The notes below the pieces were generated by a model that searched no databases, was not told where the DNA came from, and saw only the letters and a list, made by a program, of their open reading frames with translations. The translations under genes were made by a program, and so were the position numbers. This document shows, piece after piece, positions 1 to 6,861 of a DNA stretch of 19,474 nucleotides (positions are counted from its first letter, which is position 1; every line of letters starts with the position of its first letter). Origin of the DNA: JAAYCI01 sp964550985 (GTDB lineage Bacteria; Bacillota; Clostridia; Oscillospirales; Ruminococcaceae); the NCBI GenBank assembly GCA_964550985.1, contig CAZKBM010000060.1, positions 1-19,474 on the forward strand. Direction: 5' to 3'.

Positions 1-111
1 TACAACCGCTTCGGGCAGGCAAAATATGCTTATCGTCAGCATCACAGCAAAGGTGGTTTCCCTTTTGGCCTTGTTGATTTTATCTGACCAACGCAAGGGG
101 GCACTCCCCAT
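1..111 (-). CDS. Possible N-terminus of a divergent membrane protein, cut by the left edge
   Basis: An open frame of 37 codons runs on the minus strand from an ATG at 111 to the window edge with no stop. The peptide starts MGSAPLRWSDKINKAKRE and continues into a hydrophobic stretch (TTFAVMLTISIFCLP), as in a signal anchor or first membrane helix after a basic N-terminus. Codon choice (ATC, AAC, ACC, GCC, CTG) matches the confident genes here. A GGGGG run ends four bases before the ATG and could be the ribosome binding site, although it lies inside a palindrome arm. The gene would diverge from the lipoprotein gene. No family is recognised. An overlapping plus-strand frame (26-223) is the competing reading, so confidence is modest. 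Confidence 0.38.
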   Translation of the reverse strand, partial: MGSAPLRWSDKINKAKRETTFAVMLTISIFCLPEAVV

Positions 112-112
112 C

Positions 113-140
113 TTACCCCCGGTCTTGCATCCGGGGGTAA
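113..140. repeat. Perfect 10-8-10 palindrome overlapping a promoter
   Basis: TTACCCCCGG (113-122) and CCGGGGGTAA (131-140) are perfect inverted arms around an 8-base spacer. No T-run follows on either strand, so it does not look like an intrinsic terminator. The predicted -35 element of the lipoprotein promoter lies in the spacer, which suggests an operator. As RNA on the minus strand it would hide the ribosome binding site of the possible divergent gene. Confidence 0.6.
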
Positions 141-153
141 ATTCAAGTATAAT
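125..153 (+). promoter_or_regulatory. Sigma-A-type promoter for the lipoprotein gene
   Basis: TTGCAT (125-130), a 17-base spacer and a consensus TATAAT (148-153). Transcription would start near 160 and give a leader of about 95 bases before the TTG start codon at 254. The -35 box lies in the centre of the 113-140 palindrome. Confidence 0.65.
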
Positions 154-253
154 AAAGAACGGTTCGGTTATACACAGCCAAACCATTTTCTGTAGATTTC
201 AATCGGGCCTTTTGATCGGATGAAAGCGCCTTTTCCCGAAGGGGGAGCTGGGT

Positions 254-1300
254 TTGAAAAAGACCAAATGGATTTCACTTTTGCTGGCCATGGCCCTGTG
301 CCTGGCCTTTACCGGCTGCATTGGCAACTTTTACGAAAATGCCGGCACGGTGGATGGACGGAAGATTTCCTCCGGGCTGTACCTGAGCTTGCAGTATAAC
401 GCCTACACCGAGGGCAAAAGCAAGGTAGAGGACCCTGAGGCCGACCCATTTAAGCAAAAGATTGACGGCGTAAAATTTAAAGATTGGGTGAACACCCGCA
501 CCGAAGAACTGCTGCGCCAGTTTGTGTGTGTAGAGCGGCTGGCCGCCGAAAAAGAGGTGGTTCTGGGTGAAGAGAACAAGGGCTACCTGGAGCAGATGGC
601 CGGATACTGGGATGTGCTGAAAGAGCAGTACGAGGCGAACGGCATCAGCTACGACACCATGATGCTGACCATGGCAAACGACATGTTGGCCGACGAACTG
701 TTTAAGGCCATGTACGCCAGCGGGGGAGATTTGGCCCCCTCCGACGAAGAAATTCGCGCCGAGTACGAGGCGAAGTTTGGCCAGATAGAATACATCATGC
801 TGCCCTTTAACGCCAACACGGGCGAAGCCAGCGAGAGCAAAGAGCCCGAGGTGATGGCCGTGGCGGAGGAGATGAAAACCAAGCTGGAAAACGGCGGAGA
901 TTTTAAAGAGGTGGCCGCCGAGGGCCTGGAAAAAGTCTATGGCATCATCGGCCGCGAGTTCAGCGCCGAAAACGTGGATAGCAGCATCTCCACCAGTTTT
1001 ATTGAGTACGAGGGGGAGGACAACGACGAATCCTACCCGCCGGAGTTCCGCGCCCAGTTAAAAGGGATGGCCGAAGGCGAATACGGCATACACAAGATGA
1101 GCAGCCTGATTCTGGTTTACCGCGTAATACCCACCTTTGCCGATGACGCCGCCTTTACCGAAGCGCGCGACACCGCCGTAAACAGCCTGTACCGCGATAG
1201 TTTTGACCAGTATCTTGCCGAAACCTATAACGCCTACCCCGTAAGCTGGGAACCCGGCGCCCGTTTTTACTTCCGCCCCGAAAAAATTGTAACCCAATAA
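254..1300 (+). CDS. SurA/PpiC-like foldase lipoprotein
   Basis: A secreted lipoprotein of 348 residues. It starts with basic residues (MKKTK), a hydrophobic core and a lipobox ending at Cys22 (AFTGC; Phe at -3 is less usual than Leu). After cleavage it should be lipid-anchored on the outer face of the membrane. Residues of about 35-170 resemble the helical SurA N-terminal chaperone region, including a VDGRKISSGLY segment typical of clostridial foldase-like lipoproteins. Residues of about 195-300 have the pattern of a divergent parvulin (PpiC) domain (EEMKTKLENGGDFKEVAAEG), but I cannot confirm isomerase residues. It may therefore be a chaperone rather than an active prolyl isomerase. The start is TTG, with GGGGGAG seven bases upstream. 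It has its own promoter and terminator and precedes ftsH. The lipoprotein call is firm; the foldase role is inferred. Confidence 0.82.
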   Translation: MKKTKWISLLLAMALCLAFTGCIGNFYENAGTVDGRKISSGLYLSLQYNAYTEGKSKVEDPEADPFKQKIDGVKFKDWVNTRTEELLRQFVCVERLAAEKEVVLGEENKGYLEQMAGYWDVLKEQYEANGISYDTMMLTMANDMLADELFKAMYASGGDLAPSDEEIRAEYEAKFGQIEYIMLPFNANTGEASESKEPEVMAVAEEMKTKLENGGDFKEVAAEGLEKVYGIIGREFSAENVDSSISTSFIEYEGEDNDESYPPEFRAQLKGMAEGEYGIHKMSSLILVYRVIPTFADDAAFTEARDTAVNSLYRDSFDQYLAETYNAYPVSWEPGARFYFRPEKIVTQ

Positions 1301-1312
1301 TTTGGGTATCGC

Positions 1313-1343
1313 ACGGCAGGTTCTTACAGGAACCTGCCGTTTT
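1313..1343 (+). terminator. Rho-independent terminator after the lipoprotein gene
   Basis: An 11-bp perfect stem (1313-1323 with 1330-1340), a 6-base loop and a T-rich tail (TTTTATTT) begin 13 bases after the stop codon. It separates the lipoprotein gene from ftsH. Confidence 0.9.
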
Positions 1344-1377
1344 ATTTGTATATTCACACTTTATTCACCCATTCTTC

Positions 1378-1406
1378 TTGACCCGTACACCCTTCTTCTG
1401 TACTAT
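1378..1406 (+). promoter_or_regulatory. Sigma-A-type promoter for ftsH
   Basis: TTGACC (1378-1383), a 17-base spacer and TACTAT (1401-1406). It lies just after the upstream terminator. Transcription would start near 1413, leaving a leader of about 114 bases with an A/T-rich stretch and hairpins before ftsH. Confidence 0.65.
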
Positions 1407-1470
1407 AAAGTAGTGGGAATTTATCATAACTTGATTCATTCAAAGATTTTTAAAAAAACTAAATTTTACA

Positions 1471-1500
1471 AAAACCCTGCCGGCGGGTTTTAAGCCCGGC
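1471..1500 (+). other. Two overlapping, mutually exclusive hairpins in the ftsH leader
   Basis: AAAACCC (1471-1477) pairs perfectly with GGGTTTT (1485-1491) across a 7-base loop and ends in a short U-run, like a weak attenuator. The loop and 3' arm can instead pair downstream: GCCGG (1479-1483) with CCGGC (1496-1500), or CGGG (1484-1487) with CCCG (1495-1498). Both structures lie just before the ribosome binding site at 1515-1520. Regulation is inferred from the folding pattern only. Confidence 0.35.
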
Positions 1501-1526
1501 AACCATCATGGAACAGGAGATTCTCA

Positions 1527-3545
1527 ATGGACAACGAACCAAAAAATTCCAGGCCCCGCCCACCCGAAAACCCGCAAAAAACTTTTTTAATCTATGCGGG
1601 TATCGCCCTGTTGGGCTTTTTGTTGTTTCAGTACTTAATTATGCCGCAAATGGGGACCTCGCGCAGCGACGAGGTGCCTTATAATGATTTTATCAGCCAG
1701 GTAGATGCGGGCAAGGTGAGCGAGGTGACACTGGATAACGCCACCGGCCGCATTGAATTTGTGGTGCCCGGCGGGGCCGACGGCAAAGACGCTAACTACT
1801 ACACCGGCCTTTTAGACGACCCCGGCCTTGTCGCCCGCCTGGAAGGGGCCAAGGGCCCCGGCGATAAGCCCATCACCTTTAGCCAAAGCGTACCCGTGCA
1901 GCGGGGCTTTGTGGGGGAGCTTTTGGGCATGCTGCTACCCATGGGCTTGCTGCTTGCGGGCTCTTACTTCCTGTTCCGCATGCTCTCCAAGCGCATGGGG
2001 GGCGACGCCATGAGCTTTGGCAAATCCAACGCCAAGGTGTATGTGCAGGCCCAAACCGGCATCACGTTTAACGATGTGGCCGGGCAGGACGAGGCCAAGG
2101 AAGCCCTGGACGAAATTGTAGACTTTTTACACAAGCCCGACAAATACAAATCGGTGGGGGCCAAAATGCCTGCGGGCGCGCTTTTGGTGGGCCCTCCCGG
2201 CACGGGCAAAACCCTGCTTGCCAAGGCCGTTGCGGGCGAGGCGGGCGTTCCCTTTTTCTCCATTGCGGGCAGTGAGTTTGTGGAGATGTTTGTGGGGCGC
2301 GGGGCCGCCCGCGTGCGCGACCTGTTTAAGCAGGCCAAGGAAAAAGCCCCCTGCATTGTTTTTATTGACGAGCTGGACACCATAGGCAAAAAGCGCGATA
2401 ATGTGGGCCTTGGCGGCAACGATGAACGCGAACAGACCCTGAACCAACTGCTGAGCGAGATGGACGGCTTTGACGGTTCCTCGGGCGTTGTAATACTGGC
2501 CGCCACCAACCGGCCCGAAAGTTTGGACGCCGCCCTGCTGCGCCCCGGCCGTTTCGATAGGCGCATCCCCGTGGAACTGCCCGACCTCGCCGGACGCGAG
2601 GCCATTCTCAAGGTACACGCGCGCAAGGTGATGATGGACGATGACATGGATTGGCACGTGATTGCACGCATCACCTCGGGCGCTTCGGGGGCAGACCTTG
2701 CCAATATCATCAACGAAAGTGCCCTGCGCGCCGTAAAGCACAACCGCCGCATTGTAATGCAGGCGGATGTGGAGGAGAGCGTTGAGACCGTAATAGCCGG
2801 CCAGCAGCGTAAAAACAAGGTGATTAGCCCCAAAGAGAAAAAGATTATCGCCTACCACGAAATTGGCCACGCCCTGGTGGCGGCAAGGCAAACCCACAGC
2901 GCCCCTGTCACCAAAATCACCATCATCCCGCGCACCTCGGGCGCACTGGGCTACACCATGCAGGTGGAGGAAGAAGAGCAAAACCTGATGAGCCGGGAGG
3001 AGGCCTTTAACCGCATTGCCACCCTGGCGGGGGGCCGCAGCGCGGAAGAATTGATTTTTGAAACCGTAACCACCGGCGCGGCCAACGATATTGAAAAAAT
3101 TACCAAACTGGCCAGGGGCATGGTAACCCGCTTTGGCATGAGCAAAGAGTTTGACATGATGGCCCTGGAGACCATAACAAACCAGTACCTGGGGGGAGAC
3201 AGCCAATTGGCCTGCGGGCCTGAGACGGCCGCCACCATCGATAAAGAGGTGCTTACCCTGATACGCAGCGCGCACGAAAAGGCCCGCAAAATTTTGGAAG
3301 AAAACCGGGACAAACTGCACGAGTTGGCCGCCTACCTGCTGGAAAAAGAGACCATTACGGGCGAGGAGTTCATGCAGATTTTAGACCCCGACGGGGTTGC
3401 CAAAGCCAAAAAAGAGGCCGAGGAAGAAAAACCTGCCGCCCTGCCCCCCGCTGGCGGCGGCGAGAGGGACGCCAAAGAGGACGCACCAAAGGCAAAGCCC
3501 CCCCTGCCCGCCGCCGTAAACGCGGCAGTGGCCGAAAAAGAATAA
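1527..3545 (+). CDS. ftsH: ATP-dependent membrane zinc metalloprotease FtsH
   Basis: A membrane-anchored AAA+ protease that forms hexamers, extracts misfolded or regulatory membrane proteins and degrades them in the cytoplasm. It has 672 residues. A first membrane helix (about 20-39), an extracytoplasmic domain and a second helix (about 130-151) precede the AAA module. Walker A is GPPGTGKT (222-229), Walker B is IVFIDE (277-282) and the arginine-finger region is RPGRFDR (339-345). The peptidase zinc site is HEIGH (444-448), with a likely third ligand at Asp521. The last 40 residues or so are an acidic, Ala/Pro-rich tail. Differences from the textbook form include HEIGH instead of HEAGH, FVGRGA at the pore loop and DTIGKKRD after Walker B. 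All essential residues are present, so it should be active. ATG follows AGGAGA by six bases. A dedicated promoter lies upstream, and the next gene converges. Confidence 0.97.
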   Translation: MDNEPKNSRPRPPENPQKTFLIYAGIALLGFLLFQYLIMPQMGTSRSDEVPYNDFISQVDAGKVSEVTLDNATGRIEFVVPGGADGKDANYYTGLLDDPGLVARLEGAKGPGDKPITFSQSVPVQRGFVGELLGMLLPMGLLLAGSYFLFRMLSKRMGGDAMSFGKSNAKVYVQAQTGITFNDVAGQDEAKEALDEIVDFLHKPDKYKSVGAKMPAGALLVGPPGTGKTLLAKAVAGEAGVPFFSIAGSEFVEMFVGRGAARVRDLFKQAKEKAPCIVFIDELDTIGKKRDNVGLGGNDEREQTLNQLLSEMDGFDGSSGVVILAATNRPESLDAALLRPGRFDRRIPVELPDLAGREAILKVHARKVMMDDDMDWHVIARITSGASGADLANIINESALRAVKHNRRIVMQADVEESVETVIAGQQRKNKVISPKEKKIIAYHEIGHALVAARQTHSAPVTKITIIPRTSGALGYTMQVEEEEQNLMSREEAFNRIATLAGGRSAEELIFETVTTGAANDIEKITKLARGMVTRFGMSKEFDMMALETITNQYLGGDSQLACGPETAATIDKEVLTLIRSAHEKARKILEENRDKLHELAAYLLEKETITGEEFMQILDPDGVAKAKKEAEEEKPAALPPAGGGERDAKEDAPKAKPPLPAAVNAAVAEKE

Positions 3546-3566
3546 GGGCCTTGCTACATGCACACC

Positions 3567-3594
3567 CTGGTCCCTTTTTGAAAAAAGGGGCCAG
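3567..3594. repeat. A/T-cored 12-bp hairpin after ftsH, possible dispersed repeat
   Basis: CTGGTCCCTTTT (3567-3578) pairs with AAAAGGGGCCAG (3583-3594), with one G-T wobble and a TGAA loop. It lies 21 bases after the ftsH stop. No T-run follows on either strand, so it is not a standard terminator. It may be an intergenic repeat or an mRNA-protecting hairpin. Confidence 0.45.
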
Positions 3595-3632
3595 ACCCCC
3601 AAAAACTTTTACGATTGCAAAAAACCAAGTAA

Positions 3633-3660
3633 GCCCCCGCCTTTTACCAAAGGCGGGGGC
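3633..3660. terminator. Terminator between convergent ftsH and the 65-aa gene, probably bidirectional
   Basis: A perfect 12-bp stem (GCCCCCGCCTTT with AAAGGCGGGGGC) and a 4-base TACC loop. On the plus strand TTTGCTATAT follows. On the minus strand a T-rich stretch with six Ts begins ten bases after the stem. Its position between convergent genes fits two-way termination. Confidence 0.75.
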
Positions 3661-3699
3661 TTTGCTATATATCGCATCTAATTACATCCGGCGGCGCGG

Positions 3700-3897
3700 C
3701 TACTTCCTCATCCGCACCACGCTGATGATGGAGAGCACCGTACATACCGGGGTTACAATTAAAAAGAACCGATAGATAAAGTAGAGCCAGCTTGGGTCAC
3801 GCGTGCCGTTCAGGGCAAAACCGGTAAGGCTGCCGCCCAGCACACAAACCAGTGTTGCCACACAGCAAATCATTACATTGCGTCTTTTTTTATCCAT
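3700..3897 (-). CDS. Small two-helix membrane protein, function unknown
   Basis: A protein of 65 residues that I do not assign to a family. A basic N-terminus (MDKKRR) leads into a hydrophobic helix (about 8-29), a short polar loop (NGTRDPS), a second hydrophobic helix (about 36-60) and a basic end (RMRK). Both ends should be cytoplasmic. The ATG at 3897 has a good AAGGAAGG ribosome binding site, which supports a real gene. It lies 73 bases after dapL on the same strand. A weak A/T-rich stem (3917-3937) lies in that gap, so it may be partly uncoupled from dapL. The strong hairpin at 3633-3660 follows it. Confidence 0.65.
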   Translation of the reverse strand: MDKKRRNVMICCVATLVCVLGGSLTGFALNGTRDPSWLYFIYRFFLIVTPVCTVLSIISVVRMRK

Positions 3898-3970
3898 CTT
3901 TTTTCCTTCCTTTCCCGCAAAAAACAGTGGTTTTTGCTTGCTGCCTGGGCAAACCGCGCCCTGCCCCCTG

Positions 3971-5161
3971 CTACAGGTTTGCCAAAAACTTCGTCAGCCT
4001 GGCGGCGGCCTCCTCGGTTTGGGCCGCCTCGCCAAAGCCCGTAAGCCTAAAGTAGCCCTCGCCCTCGGCGCCAAAGCCCACGCCAGGGGTGCCCACAACG
4101 CCCGCCTCGCAAAGCAATTTATCAAAAAAGTCCCAACTTTTCATCCCGCCGGGGCATTGTAGCCAAATATAGGGGCTGTTCACCCCGCCGGTGTACCAAA
4201 CGCCCGCCTTTTGCAAAGCGGCGGCAATTACGCCCGCGTTCTTTTTGTAATAGGCCACGTTTTCAAAGCTGGCGGCCAGCCCCTCGGGGCTAAACACGGC
4301 CTCGGCGGCCCGCTGCACCACATAGGGCACCTCGTTGTATTTGGTCTGTTGGCGGCGGCTCCACATATCGTGCAAAGGCTGCCCGCCGGGGCATAGCTCT
4401 TTGGGCACCACGGTATAGCTGCAGCGCAGCCCCGTAAAGCCCGCCGTTTTACTCAGCGAGCATATCTCCACCACACACTCTCTGGCGCCCTCCACCTCAT
4501 AGGCCGAGTGGGGCACCTCTTTTTCCGATACAAAGCACTCGTAGGCGGCATCAAACAAAATAACCGCCTGGTTTTCTTTGGCAAAGTCTATCCACTGTTT
4601 TAACTGGGCGCGGGAAAAGGCGGCCCCCGTGGGGTTGTTGGGGCTGCACAGGTAGATGAGGTCGGCCTTTTCGCCTTTGGGGGGCGGGGGCAAAAAACCG
4701 TTTTCCCGCCTGCCCGCCACATACACAATCTCCCGCCCGGCCATGATGTTGGCGTCCACATAGGCGGGGTAAACCGGGTCGGGTATCAGCACCCGGTTTT
4801 CGGCGCTGAACAGTTCCAAAATATTCCCGCAATCACTTTTTGCCCCGTCGGATACAAACACCTCATCGGGCGTAAGGCTAACGCCGTGCCGGGTTTTGTA
4901 GTAGCCCGCAATGGCCTCGCGCAAAAAAGGGTAGCCGTGTTCCGGGCCATAGCCGTGGAAGGTTTCGGCCTGGCCCATCTCCTCCGAGGCCTTCACCAGC
5001 GCCTCCACCACGGGTTTGGCAAGGGGCCGGGTCACATCCCCAATCCCCAGCCGTATCACGTCGGCATTCGGGTTTGCCTCTTTGTAGGCGGCCAGGCGCC
5101 TTGCAATATCAATAAACAGGTAGCTTTTGCCAAGGTTGTTAAAATTCAGGTTCAGGTTCAT
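3971..5161 (-). CDS. dapL: LL-diaminopimelate aminotransferase
   Basis: A cytoplasmic PLP enzyme of 396 residues. It converts tetrahydrodipicolinate directly to LL-2,6-diaminopimelate with glutamate as amino donor. This one-step route to lysine and peptidoglycan replaces the succinylase or acetylase branches. Family features are the N-terminus NLGKSYLF, LGIGDVTRPL, the substrate region GYGPEHGYPFLREAIA, the DGAKSDCGNI segment, CSPNNPTG and the PLP-binding Lys238 in SLSKTAGF. The frame extends 20 codons further up (to 5221). I start at the ATG at 5161 because it has a GAGGAG site nine bases before it and matches where family members begin. It lies 62 bases after the UPF0371 gene with no terminator between, so the two are probably co-transcribed. 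Confidence 0.93.
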   Translation of the reverse strand: MNLNLNFNNLGKSYLFIDIARRLAAYKEANPNADVIRLGIGDVTRPLAKPVVEALVKASEEMGQAETFHGYGPEHGYPFLREAIAGYYKTRHGVSLTPDEVFVSDGAKSDCGNILELFSAENRVLIPDPVYPAYVDANIMAGREIVYVAGRRENGFLPPPPKGEKADLIYLCSPNNPTGAAFSRAQLKQWIDFAKENQAVILFDAAYECFVSEKEVPHSAYEVEGARECVVEICSLSKTAGFTGLRCSYTVVPKELCPGGQPLHDMWSRRQQTKYNEVPYVVQRAAEAVFSPEGLAASFENVAYYKKNAGVIAAALQKAGVWYTGGVNSPYIWLQCPGGMKSWDFFDKLLCEAGVVGTPGVGFGAEGEGYFRLTGFGEAAQTEEAAARLTKFLANL

Positions 5162-5223
5162 CGCGTTTTTCTCCTCATTTCGGGCGGCGGCCATTTTTGG
5201 CCTTGCGCCATATTGCCGCATTC

Positions 5224-6708
5224 TTACCTAAAGTACAAATCGGTGGTGGGGAACACCGGCTCACATGTCAGGTTTACCCCCAGTTTTAAAAAGGCGTCGT
5301 TGTCGTCCTGGGTGATGATATCGGACGAGTGCGCCTCGCAGCCCCGCAGCCGGGGCAGTTGTTCCAAAGCAAGCTCGGCCGTGGGGTTGGTTGCGGCCGA
5401 AATAGAGAGCGCCTGCAACACCTCCTCCAGCTTTAAAACGGGGTAGCGGCTGCCTAAAATCTCTTTTTTCAGCCGCACAATGGGCTCCAGCACAATGGGG
5501 GAGATCAGCAAAATCTCATCCGAAATACCCGCCAGCACCTTGATGGAATTTAACACCACACTGGCGGTATCATTCATCAGTTCGCTGCTTTTTCCCGTCA
5601 CAATCCGCCCGTCGGGCAGTTCAATGGCCATTACGCTGCGCTGGGTGCCCGCGGCTTTTTCGCAGGCGGGCTTTACCACCTTGCGGTCATGCGCGTGCAG
5701 TTCCAGGCTGCTCATCAGGTACTCAATGCGTTTTACGGCCTCTACATCCTGGTTGCCCTTTACATAGTCCACGCTGGTTTTGAACCAGCGGCGTATAATT
5801 TCCTGCTTTGCGGCTTCGCGCACGGCGGCATCATCCACAATGCAACGGCCTATCATGTTTACCCCCATGTCGGTGGGCGACTGGTAGATGTCCTCGCCCG
5901 TAATGCGTTTCAAAATGGCCCGTACCACGGGGAATACCTCAATGTCCCGGTTGTAGTTCACGGCGGTTTCGTTATAGGCCTGCAGGTGAAAAGGGTCAAT
6001 CATATTCACGTCTTTTAAGTCCGCCGTGGCGGCTTCATATGCCACATTCACGGGGTGTTGCAGGGGCAAATCCCACACGGGGAAGGTTTCAAACTTGGCG
6101 TAGCCCGCTTTCACCCCGCGTTTTTGTTCGTGATAAAGCTGAGAAAGGCAGGTGGCCAGCTTGCCACAGCCGGGGCCCGGGGCCGTTACCACCACCAGGG
6201 GGCGGCTGGTTTCAATGTAGGGGTTGGCGCCATAGCCCTTTTCCGATACAATCACGTCCACGTCCGAGGGGTAGCCCTCGGTCAGGGTGTGGATGTACAC
6301 GCGCTCGCCGCGCATCTCCAGCTTTTGGCGAAAAGCCTGGGCCGAGGGCTGCCCGGTAAACTGGGTGATGAGCACCGAACCGATGAAAAGCCCAATTTTA
6401 CGCAGGCTGTCAATCAGCCGCATCACATCCATATCGTAGGTGATGCCAATATCCGCCCGCACCTTGTTTTGTTCAATGGCCCCCGCGCTGATGCACAGCA
6501 AAATTTCGGCCTGTTCGCGCAGTTCGCTAAGCAGTTTTACCTTGCCGTTCACGTCAAAACCGGGCAGCACCCGCGCCGCGTGGTGGTCATCAAACAATTT
6601 GCCGCCAAATTCCAGGTATAGCTTGTCAAACCGCTCTACCCTCTCGCGTATCCGCTTGCTCTGCTCCTGAATATAGGTCTCGTTGTTAAACCCAATCTCT
6701 TTGGTCAT
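5224..6708 (-). CDS. UPF0371/DUF1846 family protein
   Basis: A soluble protein of 494 residues, close to the usual length of the UPF0371 (DUF1846) family found in many Gram-positive bacteria. Its biochemical role is not established to my knowledge. The family signature is a glycine-rich loop TAPGPGCGKLATCLSQLYHE (175-194) that resembles a nucleotide-binding loop but is not a standard Walker A. Other conserved-looking stretches are the N-terminus GFNNETYIQEQS, SPTDMGVNMIG and DGRIVTGK. The open frame runs up to 6780, but the ATG at 6708 is preferred: GGGGGAGG lies eight bases upstream and families start at MTKEIGF. A predicted promoter fits this start. It is the first gene of a likely operon with dapL. 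A metabolic link to dapL is only a guess from position. Confidence 0.9.
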   Translation of the reverse strand: MTKEIGFNNETYIQEQSKRIRERVERFDKLYLEFGGKLFDDHHAARVLPGFDVNGKVKLLSELREQAEILLCISAGAIEQNKVRADIGITYDMDVMRLIDSLRKIGLFIGSVLITQFTGQPSAQAFRQKLEMRGERVYIHTLTEGYPSDVDVIVSEKGYGANPYIETSRPLVVVTAPGPGCGKLATCLSQLYHEQKRGVKAGYAKFETFPVWDLPLQHPVNVAYEAATADLKDVNMIDPFHLQAYNETAVNYNRDIEVFPVVRAILKRITGEDIYQSPTDMGVNMIGRCIVDDAAVREAAKQEIIRRWFKTSVDYVKGNQDVEAVKRIEYLMSSLELHAHDRKVVKPACEKAAGTQRSVMAIELPDGRIVTGKSSELMNDTASVVLNSIKVLAGISDEILLISPIVLEPIVRLKKEILGSRYPVLKLEEVLQALSISAATNPTAELALEQLPRLRGCEAHSSDIITQDDNDAFLKLGVNLTCEPVFPTTDLYFR

Positions 6709-6751
6709 TCTGCTGGCCTCCCCCCACGGTATGCGAAAAACAATACATATA

Positions 6752-6780
6752 ATCCTATCACACCGCACCCCAAAAATCAA
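6752..6780 (-). promoter_or_regulatory. Predicted promoter for the UPF0371-dapL operon
   Basis: Reading the minus strand: TTGATT (6780-6775), a 17-base spacer and TAGGAT (6757-6752), with an upstream TGA giving an extended -10. Transcription would start near 6745, about 37 bases before the ATG. Confidence 0.5.
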
Positions 6781-6816
6781 AGAGTAAGCGGGGCAAAATA
6801 CAGAAAGGAAATACAG

Positions 6817-6842
6817 AAAAATGGCGGGCCGCAGGGCCCGCC
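6817..6842 (-). terminator. Rho-independent terminator after the HPP gene
   Basis: On the minus strand an 8-bp G/C stem (GGCGGGCC with GGCCCGCC) with a 4-base loop is followed by ATTTTT. It lies 19 bases after the HPP stop and ends the export operon before the UPF0371 promoter. Confidence 0.88.
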
Positions 6843-6861
6843 AGGTAAATTTACCAACAAA

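Noticed and set aside
26..223. Plus-strand frame of 65 codons at the left edge
   Set aside because: It runs through the palindrome and the lipoprotein promoter, has no good ribosome binding site, and competes with a better minus-strand frame.
1302..1493. Short plus-strand frame between the lipoprotein gene and ftsH
   Set aside because: It contains the terminator and the ftsH promoter, and its composition is not coding-like.
2127..3320. Minus-strand frame of 397 codons opposite ftsH
   Set aside because: FtsH is certain on the plus strand. The antisense frame is a by-product of its codon bias, with His/Gly/Val-rich sequence and no domain. Long frames opposite secA (15708-16712), the chemoreceptor (17228-18448) and the ABC genes (8316-9128) were rejected for the same reason.
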